Below, piece after piece: positions 1-4,519 of a stretch of 5,541 nt of DNA. This DNA comes from JBDKTH01 sp964558295 (GTDB taxonomy: Bacteria > Planctomycetota > Planctomycetia > Pirellulales > Thermoguttaceae): assembly GCA_964558295.1 (NCBI GenBank), contig CAZLDQ010000301.1, positions 1 through 5,541 of the forward strand. The letters are read 5' to 3'. The position numbers and the translations under genes are program-made. Positions within the stretch are counted from its first letter, which is position 1. Every line of letters begins with the position of its first letter. The notes under the pieces are model-generated. The model did not search any database, had not been told where the DNA came from, and saw only the letters and a program-made list of their open reading frames with translations.

Positions 1-141
1 ATTGCGAAGATCCTTGGCCTTCCCCACATAGATCACCCGCCCCGCCCCATCCTTCATCAGATAGACCCCCGGCGCATGCGGAAACCCCCGCACCTTTTCC
101 GCCGCCACCGAGTTGTCCGAAGGCACCGAACCGTCGCTCAT
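1..141 (-). CDS. uvrC: UvrABC system protein C, N-terminal fragment
   Basis: This is the first 47 codons of UvrC, the nuclease subunit of UvrABC nucleotide excision repair. UvrC makes the incisions on both sides of a DNA lesion marked by UvrA and UvrB. The visible part starts at ATG 141-139 and runs off the left edge. After a polar stretch of about 17 residues comes the start of the GIY-YIG domain (the 3' incision nuclease): FPHAPGVYLMKD (residues 20-31, G25-V-Y27 as the first motif strand) and VIYVGKAKDLRN (36-47, Y38-V-G40 as the second), with the usual invariant lysines K41 and K43. This spacing is diagnostic of UvrC. The rest of the nuclease domain, the UVR domain, the RNase H-like domain and the HhH domain lie outside the window. 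There is no Shine-Dalgarno sequence before the ATG, and a TATAAT sits seven bases upstream of it. The gene follows the 233-1798 gene on the same strand after 91 bp. Confidence 0.93.
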   Translation of the reverse strand, partial: MSDGSVPSDNSVAAEKVRGFPHAPGVYLMKDGAGRVIYVGKAKDLRN

Positions 142-148
142 AATGGAA

Positions 149-154
149 ATTATA
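149..154 (-). promoter_or_regulatory. candidate -10 box of uvrC
   Basis: A perfect TATAAT is read on the minus strand and ends seven bases before the A of the uvrC start codon. If used, transcription would begin at or next to that A, giving a leaderless mRNA; this fits the lack of a Shine-Dalgarno sequence. The region about 17 bases further upstream reads ATCCAC and is not a -35 box, so the call rests on the hexamer alone. In GC-rich DNA a perfect match is less likely by chance, but one hexamer is weak evidence. Confidence 0.3.
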
Positions 155-156
155 GG

Positions 157-230
157 GGTGGATGGTGGAGGGTGGATAGTGGATGACAAAAGGGGAGAAG
201 GGAAAGGGACTCGCCATTCACCGTCCACTC
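157..230. repeat. heptamer-periodic inverted repeat, type B
   Basis: Four consecutive seven-base units of the form RGTGGAK fill 157-184 without a slip. The part at 170-185 is an imperfect inverted repeat (12 of 16 positions) of 215-230, where heptamer-like units ATTCACC and GTCCACT are read on the plus strand. The 29-base loop is purine-rich on the plus strand and also has a roughly seven-base pattern. The element begins two bases after the minus-strand stop codon at 233-235 and ends next to the uvrC candidate -10 box. It can fold as RNA and could act as a terminator or 3' end stabiliser for the upstream gene, but has no U-run. It resembles the two elements at 2575-2710 and 3488-3605 in period and placement, not in unit sequence. 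Confidence 0.6.
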
Positions 231-232
231 AT

Positions 233-1798
233 TCAGAGCCACTTCTCCACCAGTTCGCTGACCGTCCGGGCCAGCTCGTCGAGGGCCTGAAGTTCGGCCG
301 TGCGGCGGACGGCCGAGAGGTCGCCCGTTTGGGCCCGTTGGCGGGCTTCGACAATCCGCTGGCTGAGGATTCGGATCACCGGCTTTGGGGACTCGATCGC
401 GTCGATCAACGAACGCTCCGACTCCGACAAAAGATCATAAAGCAATAGGCAGTCGTGCCGCTGAATCACGACCCGCTTCAACCGCGTAACCAGGGGAGCA
501 AGCCGTGCGGCATCCCAGGGCTTTTCCGCGTCGAGTTCCGCCTCGCATTCCCGCAAAGCCAGGTTGCCCCCCAAGATTCTCGCGGCCAACTCGTTCCGGT
601 TGACCAACGCTCCTTGTCCGGCGGATTCCTTCCTCGGCGACGGGGCCGTCGGTTGCCGGAGGGGGATCGAAGCGACCGGTGCGGGAGCAGGCAACGGTAC
701 CACGCGACGCGGCTCGACCGCGCGGGGCACAGCTTCAGCCGACAGGCTGTCTGGAACGGCCGGCGGGCCTGACGGCTCCGACAGTTCCTCGTCTCTCTCG
801 GGCCCCGGCAGACGATCCAGCGCCGGCGTCACTGGTCCGCGTCGCGGGATCGACGCCAGCAACGGCCGATGTGATTCCACTGCCGGGATCTCGATGCTCC
901 ACCCCCCGTTTCGCCGCGGCAACCACGGCCGGTTCGGCTGCGCAACAACCGGCGGACCTTCACCGACCACGAGCGCCCCGATCGGCACCCCAGCGGCTTT
1001 CTCCACAAACATCGACGCCGAATCCCTAAACGTCCGCGCGGCCGGCTGGCCGTCTTCGCGAAACGCTTGACTGACCAATCCTCCCTCCTCCACGCCAGGA
1101 AGCTCGTGCTGGACTATCAGCCGCCGAAAACGATCGCCACGGGTCGCTTGACTCGGCCAAGGCTCTGGTGCCGTCGCGTCCCCGACAGCTTCCGTCAACC
1201 GCTCACGCTTCACCAACACGGCCTGCGATGGCAAGGACACCGACGGCCGCGAGTCGTCGGCCCTCGACAACCGCGGCGCACCCGCAAGCCAACCCCGTTG
1301 CTCCAAATGCACCGCGACAACCGGCGAGGGCTGCAACTGCAATTCCTGCACGGTCACCGGCGGCGGTGGGGACGCAAGGATCACCGGAAGCGGCTCGACC
1401 GACAAGGTCCTCGATTCTTCAACCGTCTCGAACGTGGGGATCGCCGGCAACGGCTTGGCAGTCCCCGACGAGACGCTGGCCGTCGCCGCTTGCAGCCACG
1501 CAAGCAGCAGCGGACGCTGATCGGCACGGCTTCCGGCCGCCTCCCAGGCAGCCACCACCTGTTCCCATGCCTTTCGCCCCCGCTCGTATTCCGCCCGATC
1601 AAGGCGAAAGCTGTGATAGAGTTGCATCCGGTATTGCCTCGCCGCCCGCTCGATCACCAGCGGATCGACAGCCCGGGCAGCGGCCCCAGGTGACGGTGCA
1701 GCGGTCGTGTCGGACTTCGGTTCCTGCCCCTCCGACGCAGACAGAAGCAGCGTAGACAGCACCGTCAGAAGCAAAAGCGAGCCCAGGGGTTGCATCAT
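233..1798 (-). CDS. hypothetical exported proline-rich protein
   Basis: I do not recognise a named family. The protein has 521 residues from ATG 1798. Residues 6-21 form a leucine-rich hydrophobic stretch followed by small residues (LSASEG), which looks like a signal peptide, although it lacks the usual basic residues before the core and has no lipobox cysteine. Residues 44-112 are predicted mainly helical and rich in Arg, Glu, Ala and Trp. Residues 113-395 are a long low-complexity linker rich in Pro, Val and Arg, probably disordered. Residues 398-521 form a second helical module with a clear amphipathic pattern, ending at W520-L521, and contain the only two cysteines (C418, C450). The layout suggests an exported two-module protein with a flexible tether. 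The open frame continues upstream to 1984, but that extension overlaps the divergent membrane-protein gene and would bury the signal-like segment, so ATG 1798 (or the adjacent ATG 1795) is preferred. No clear Shine-Dalgarno sequence is seen. uvrC follows 91 bp downstream and could be co-transcribed. Confidence 0.72.
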   Translation of the reverse strand: MMQPLGSLLLLTVLSTLLLSASEGQEPKSDTTAAPSPGAAARAVDPLVIERAARQYRMQLYHSFRLDRAEYERGRKAWEQVVAAWEAAGSRADQRPLLLAWLQAATASVSSGTAKPLPAIPTFETVEESRTLSVEPLPVILASPPPPVTVQELQLQPSPVVAVHLEQRGWLAGAPRLSRADDSRPSVSLPSQAVLVKRERLTEAVGDATAPEPWPSQATRGDRFRRLIVQHELPGVEEGGLVSQAFREDGQPAARTFRDSASMFVEKAAGVPIGALVVGEGPPVVAQPNRPWLPRRNGGWSIEIPAVESHRPLLASIPRRGPVTPALDRLPGPERDEELSEPSGPPAVPDSLSAEAVPRAVEPRRVVPLPAPAPVASIPLRQPTAPSPRKESAGQGALVNRNELAARILGGNLALRECEAELDAEKPWDAARLAPLVTRLKRVVIQRHDCLLLYDLLSESERSLIDAIESPKPVIRILSQRIVEARQRAQTGDLSAVRRTAELQALDELARTVSELVEKWL

Positions 1799-1848
1799 CG
1801 TGGCCGGGTTCTCAACAATAGGGGGAGGGACGCAGCCGTGCCGGTACA

Positions 1849-1876
1849 AACCTAGAACGCCCCCCGGACAAGTCAA
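1849..1876 (-). promoter_or_regulatory. weak candidate promoter for the exported-protein gene
   Basis: In the 81-bp divergent gap the minus strand reads TTGACT (1876-1871), then 16 bases, then TAGGTT (1854-1849). This is a five-of-six -35 match with a poor -10. Transcription would start about 45 bases before ATG 1798. The -35 lies just before the start codon of the opposite gene, so the two genes would share this short control region. No comparable plus-strand promoter could be picked out. Confidence 0.25.
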
Positions 1877-1879
1877 CCC

Positions 1880-2563
1880 ATGCGTGGTCTGTTTAAACCG
1901 ATCTTGCTGATTGCCTTGGTTTTGGCGATTCCCATCGCCCCCTTCGCCCTGTTCGGCCCCTCGCTGGAAGCTCGCATCGAACACCAGATTCGCTCCGCCC
2001 TGGCCCCGACTACCGTCAGCCTCTTGGTCGTCGGCCTCCTGACCGCCGACATCCTCCTGCCGATCCCCTCGAGCGTCGTCAGCACGGTAGCCGGCAACGT
2101 GCTCGGTGTGGGGCTGGGCACGGCCGCCTCCTGGCTCGGCCTGACCCTTGGAGCCGTCCTGGCCTTTTTCTTGGCGCGTCTCCTCGGGCGTCCGCTAGCT
2201 CTTCGCTTTGCCAGTGCGGAAGACCTTGGGTGCATCGACTCCCTTAGCACCCGTTACGGTCCGTTCGTCTTGGTCCTCGCCCGACCCGTGCCAATCCTCG
2301 CCGAAGCAAGCGTCCTGTTCCTCGGCACAACCCAACTCAGCTGGCCGCGTTTCCTCGTCCCCATCGCCCTGAGCAACCTGGGCATTGCCGCGATCTACGC
2401 CATCCTCGGTGAACTCGTCCAATTGCCAATCGCTCTGGCCGCTTCGATCGCCCTGCCCCTCCTCCTAACCGGCTTGGCCCGCGGCCTCTGGCCTGGGCAA
2501 GTGGAGCGTGCAGAGTGGAGGGGGGAACGTGGCACCGAGAATTCGCCGCACAAGTCCGGGTAG
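1880..2563 (+). CDS. VTT-domain (DedA/TVP38-like) membrane protein
   Basis: A 227-residue integral membrane protein resembling the VTT (SNARE-associated / DedA / TVP38-TMEM64) superfamily, whose members are inner-membrane proteins tied to lipid scrambling or transport, membrane homeostasis and stress tolerance. Residues 6-26 form a first membrane segment. The VTT-like core spans about residues 45-178. It has a helix with LLPIPSSVVSTVAGNVLGVG (59-78, the re-entrant Pro/Gly-rich segment typical of the family), a small-residue helix (82-103), a cytosolic stretch with a conserved-looking RYGPFVLVLARPVPILAE (125-142), and a helix at 159-180. A last membrane segment covers about 182-202, followed by a charged tail that is probably unstructured. 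In the family the R-x-x-P motif after the cytosolic stretch (here R135-P136 and P138) is important. ATG 1880 is the first in-frame start and has no Shine-Dalgarno sequence. I cannot choose between the DedA and TVP38 branches by eye. The gene stands alone: divergent from 233-1798 and followed by a repeat element and an independent promoter. Confidence 0.75.
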   Translation: MRGLFKPILLIALVLAIPIAPFALFGPSLEARIEHQIRSALAPTTVSLLVVGLLTADILLPIPSSVVSTVAGNVLGVGLGTAASWLGLTLGAVLAFFLARLLGRPLALRFASAEDLGCIDSLSTRYGPFVLVLARPVPILAEASVLFLGTTQLSWPRFLVPIALSNLGIAAIYAILGELVQLPIALAASIALPLLLTGLARGLWPGQVERAEWRGERGTENSPHKSG

Positions 2564-2576
2564 GGCCGGTTCTCGG
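2535..2576. repeat. 7-bp inverted repeat around the stop codon
   Basis: CCGAGAA at 2535-2541 is the exact reverse complement of TTCTCGG at 2570-2576, and two further T-G wobble pairs are possible inside. The stop codon at 2561-2563 lies in the loop. The right arm touches the outer edge of the heptamer element that starts at 2575. It could be a short 3' end hairpin of the membrane-protein mRNA, but there is no following U-run. Confidence 0.4.
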
Positions 2577-2710
2577 AATGACGAATGTCGAAAACCAAAT
2601 GACGAAGGAATAACAAAGCCCGAAGGAGATGACGCCGTGCGTCCTTTGGTCCCTAGTCCCTAGTCCTTCATCCTTCTTTCGTCATTTGGATTTCGTCATT
2701 CGACATTTCC
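2575..2710. repeat. heptamer-periodic palindromic element, type A, copy 1
   Basis: The left arm 2575-2610 and right arm 2674-2710 are imperfect inverted repeats matching over about 36 bases. Both arms are chains of seven-base units. On the right arm GTCATTT starts at 2681, then units start at 2688, 2695 and 2702. On the left arm the reverse-complement units start at 2576, 2583, 2590, 2597 and 2604. Between 2649 and 2676 there are four more heptamers of the form RTCCYTM, including GTCCCTA twice in tandem. In the centre CCGAAG (2620-2625) pairs with CTTTGG (2644-2649) around an inner stem GACGC/GCGTC (2631-2635, 2639-2643) with a three-base loop. The element starts 12 bases after the stop of the VTT-like gene and codes for nothing credible. 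As RNA the whole element would fold into one long hairpin. Confidence 0.8.
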
Positions 2711-2734
2711 CTCCTTCTCGCTCAGACAATCCCG

Positions 2735-2763
2735 TTGACACCATCACCCCTGGGGGATATGCT
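2735..2763 (+). promoter_or_regulatory. sigma70-like promoter of the 2853-3455 gene
   Basis: TTGACA at 2735-2740 is a perfect -35 box. After exactly 17 bases TATGCT (2758-2763) matches the -10 consensus at four of six positions including the important first two and last. Transcription would start near 2770, leaving a leader of about 83 bases before ATG 2853. It lies just after repeat element copy 1, so the downstream gene is probably its own transcription unit. Confidence 0.55.
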
Positions 2764-2852
2764 CAAAGCCATCAACGGGGGCGGGCCGCCGAGGCGTTCT
2801 GGCTTGTTCCTGGCGTTCATCACCCATCTCTCACGCACTCGGAGGCCCGCCA

Positions 2853-3455
2853 ATGAGCCATCTTTCCCCTGAGCCCAATCCCAACGATCCCTCCAACACT
2901 CCCGTGGCCGACGAAGCGACCATCGAAGTCGTCGCGCAAGACAAGGCGGCCCACGCCCTCTTCGCCCGGCTCCAGGAACTTCACCAGAAGGGACGCAGCG
3001 GATCAAACTGGTTCTATTGGATTGCCGGCCTCTCGCTGGTCAACTCCGTGATCATCCTGAGCGACGGCGAAACCTACTTCGTCATTGGCCTTGGCATCAC
3101 CCTCCTCATTGACGCGATTGCCCGAGAGCTTGCCCATCAACACGCCGAAATTGCTCAGCTCACCAAGGCGGCCGTCTTCGGCTTCGACCTGATCGTCGCC
3201 CTGGTGATCGTCGCCTTTGGCTGGCTGTCTGGCCGCCGTCATCGGGTGGTCTTCGCCATCGGCATGTTCCTCTATCTCCTCGACGGCCTGCTGTTCGTCC
3301 TCGTCCAGGACTGGTTCAGCGCCGGTTTTCACGCCTTTGCCCTGTTCTGCATGTGGGGCGGTTTCCGCGCCTACGGCCAGCTAAACGCCGCCGAGCAAGC
3401 CCTCGGTGGCTTCGACAAGCAAGACCTGTGGGGACTCGCTGAACAAACGCAGTAA
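2853..3455 (+). CDS. hypothetical multi-spanning membrane protein
   Basis: A 200-residue protein that I cannot assign to a named family. Residues 1-50 are soluble: a Pro/Asn/Ser-rich start, then a likely amphipathic helix (about 21-45, many Glu, Lys, Ala and Leu). Hydrophobic segments follow at about 53-70, 75-91, 107-125, 132-151 and 156-175, so four or five membrane passes are likely. A short charged loop (RELAHQHAEIAQLTK, 91-105) and a basic loop (GRRHR, 127-131) separate them. The C-terminal tail from about 176 is polar and contains AAEQALGGFDKQDLWGLAE. No catalytic motif, metal site or transporter signature is seen. The start is well supported: GGAGG at 2841-2845 lies seven bases before ATG 2853, and a sigma70-like promoter lies upstream. 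After the stop, CCCC (3457-3460) and GGGG (3466-3469) can form a short hairpin, followed by repeat element copy 2. It may be a small membrane protein specific to the lineage. Confidence 0.82.
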   Translation: MSHLSPEPNPNDPSNTPVADEATIEVVAQDKAAHALFARLQELHQKGRSGSNWFYWIAGLSLVNSVIILSDGETYFVIGLGITLLIDAIARELAHQHAEIAQLTKAAVFGFDLIVALVIVAFGWLSGRRHRVVFAIGMFLYLLDGLLFVLVQDWFSAGFHAFALFCMWGGFRAYGQLNAAEQALGGFDKQDLWGLAEQTQ

Positions 3456-3487
3456 GCCCCCCGGCGGGGAGAGTGGTCGAGAAAGCC

Positions 3488-3605
3488 GAATGGCGAAAAC
3501 CAAAAGACGAACGAATGACCAAAGAACACCAAGCCCGAAGAGGATCGCATCCCGCGGACTTCGGTCATTAGTCCTTGGTCCTTCGTCATGTGGTTTTCGT
3601 CATTC
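3488..3605. repeat. heptamer-periodic palindromic element, type A, copy 2
   Basis: This is a diverged copy of the element at 2575-2710. On the right arm six consecutive seven-base units run in perfect register from 3564 to 3605 (units start at 3564, 3571, 3578, 3585, 3592 and 3599; most fit GTCMTTN). On the left arm the reverse-complement units start at 3488, 3495 and 3502, then after a four-base slip at 3513. The 10-mer AAGCCCGAAG (3531-3540) is identical to 2616-2625 of copy 1. CCGAAG (3535-3540) pairs perfectly with CTTCGG (3559-3564), enclosing an inner hairpin GGAT/ATCC (3542-3545, 3549-3552). The element begins 32 bases after the stop of the 2853-3455 gene. Translations across it give only low-complexity pseudo-proteins. 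Confidence 0.8.
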
Positions 3606-3745
3606 CCCTCCTAAAAAAGCTTGCAATTGGGCCAGCCGATCCGCTACGTTCGAGCGTGGCCGCTTCACGCGTTGCCCGTTCGATCTTTGACAAGTCAGCC
3701 AATCCCCCGACGCGTCACGTCGTCTGGGAAGGGGTCACCGTTCCC

Positions 3746-3779
3746 CTCGCGAGAATCTTTCCCGGGCGGATTCTGCGAG
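3746..3779 (+). other. bulged 11-bp hairpin in the groESL upstream region
   Basis: CTCGC (3746-3750) pairs with GCGAG (3775-3779), and AGAATC (3752-3757) pairs with GATTCT (3769-3774). Only G3751 is bulged. The loop is 11 bases and contains CCCGGG. No T-run follows, so it is not a classical intrinsic terminator. It could be a cruciform or protein-binding site in DNA, or a structured RNA element if transcribed. Confidence 0.45.
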
Positions 3780-3867
3780 TCGGTTGATGAAAAGGCTGGG
3801 TCCGGTCCCAACGAGGCCGCCAAACCGTCTATCGAAAGCCCCCCTTGCTTGTGATGGAGGTTCACAT

Positions 3868-3882
3868 CTGTCAAATTGACAG
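3868..3882. promoter_or_regulatory. 15-bp palindrome, candidate operator
   Basis: CTGTCAAATTGACAG is a perfect palindrome with seven-base arms and a central A, the size and symmetry of a site for a dimeric helix-turn-helix repressor. Its right half contains TTGACA (3876-3881), a perfect -35 hexamer, although no good -10 follows at 16-18 bases. It lies 264 bases before the groES start codon. The regulator is unknown; it does not match CIRCE. Confidence 0.4.
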
Positions 3883-4146
3883 TTGCCCTCGGGCGATCTC
3901 TGGCCTTTTCCGCCCCTTTGGCGGCACGCTAACGCGGCAGCAATGCGAGCAAGCGGCTTAACCTCTTGGCAGATCGTGGCTTACCATCTTAAGGCCTCCT
4001 TTGGCGCGCCAATTGCGTTTCAAGGGCCGCAAGCGCTGTATGGGCGCATTGTTTGGCAGCCGCGGGCCCGACGGCTGGGCGGGATCCGGCTTGCCGGCCA
4101 ACAAATCAACAAAACTGATTGAGCTGTTTTGGAGGCGAACACAGGT

Positions 4147-4479
4147 ATGGCAAAGAAAGCACCGGAATCCAAGAAATCGGCCGGGGAAGAGTTCAAGCTA
4201 CAACCGTTGGCCGATCGTGTCGTGGTCGAACGTGAATCGGCCGAGACGACCACCCGGGGGGGAATCGTCCTACCCGATACGGCCAAGGACAAGCCGGCTC
4301 GCGGCACGATCGTCAGCGTGGGCAATGGCCGGTTGCTTCAGGACGGCTCGCGCGCGCCCTTCCAGGTGAAGGTCGGCGACCGCGTTCTGTTCAGTTCCTA
4401 CGCCGGTGAGGAGTTCAAGGTCGGCGACCGGGAGCTGCTCCTGATGCGCGAAGAAGACATCCTGGCAGTGATTGGCTAA
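4147..4479 (+). CDS. groES: co-chaperonin GroES (Hsp10)
   Basis: GroES is the cytoplasmic heptameric lid that binds the ATP-bound GroEL ring and closes the folding chamber. The 110 residues carry the complete Cpn10 fold. They include PLADRVVVERE (20-30), the mobile loop that docks on GroEL with GGIVLPDTA (38-46), the core GTIVSVGNGR (53-62), VKVGDRVLFSSYAGEEF (74-90) and the C-terminal EEDILAVIG (102-110). The family is usually about 95-100 residues; the excess is a Lys/Ser/Glu-rich N-terminal extension of about 14 residues before the usual start of the fold (FKLQPLADRV). ATG 4147 is chosen because it gives the classical MAKK start and has GGAGG at 4131-4135, 11 bases upstream. An in-frame TTG at 4129 overlaps that Shine-Dalgarno sequence and is unlikely. 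groEL follows after 40 bases, so the two are almost certainly co-transcribed. Confidence 0.97.
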   Translation: MAKKAPESKKSAGEEFKLQPLADRVVVERESAETTTRGGIVLPDTAKDKPARGTIVSVGNGRLLQDGSRAPFQVKVGDRVLFSSYAGEEFKVGDRELLLMREEDILAVIG

Positions 4480-4519
4480 CCCCCACAACCCGCACATTTT
4501 CGCAAGGAGATAAGACAAT

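Larger units (their letters stand above)
3606..4146 (+). other. long gene-free region and leader before groES
   Basis: About 540 bases hold no convincing coding sequence: the short open frames overlap one another, lack ribosome binding sites and show no recognisable protein pattern. The region contains a bulged 11-bp hairpin (3746-3779), a 15-bp perfect palindrome (3868-3882), a 5-bp hairpin CCGCC/GGCGG (3910-3914, 3920-3924), a 12-bp palindrome TTGGCGCGCCAA (4001-4012) and a CCGG/CCGG hairpin around 4086-4097. The groES promoter should be here, but no strong -35/-10 pair was found. I searched by eye for the CIRCE operator (TTAGCACTC-N9-GAGTGCTAA), used by the repressor HrcA at many groESL operons, and did not find it or a clear half-site. 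Confidence 0.6.

Noticed and set aside
564..1755. Overlapping plus-strand frames of 168, 208 and 195 residues
   Set aside because: They lie antisense to the 233-1798 gene, are rich in Arg, Pro and Ser as expected for shadow frames in GC-rich DNA, overlap each other, and show no domain pattern.
1799..1984. Upstream extension of the minus-strand exported-protein frame to 583 residues
   Set aside because: It overlaps the start of the VTT-like gene on the opposite strand, places 62 low-complexity residues before a signal-like segment, and ATG 1798 gives a sensible N-terminus.
2395..2856. Small frames on both strands across repeat copy 1 (75 and 73 residues)
   Set aside because: Their proteins (for example with FRHLDFVIRHFP) are translations of the heptamer repeat. 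The minus frame also runs antisense to the VTT-like gene.
2575..3605. CRISPR array
   Set aside because: Units are seven bases without spacers, the elements are palindromic, and there are no cas genes.
3636..3665. Possible tRNA T-arm (a GTTCGAG sequence in a small hairpin)
   Set aside because: The loop has six bases rather than seven, and no D-arm, anticodon arm or acceptor stem can be placed around it.
3316..3690. Small frames across repeat copy 2
   Set aside because: Same reason: repeat-derived low-complexity peptides without ribosome binding sites.
3883..4122. 79-residue plus-strand frame before groES
   Set aside because: It begins at a TTG without a Shine-Dalgarno sequence and competes with another frame at 4001-4369 that runs into groES. 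I see no family resemblance.
3456..4146. CIRCE operator upstream of groES
   Set aside because: No TTAGCACTC or GAGTGCTAA half-site was found, only an unrelated GCTAA.
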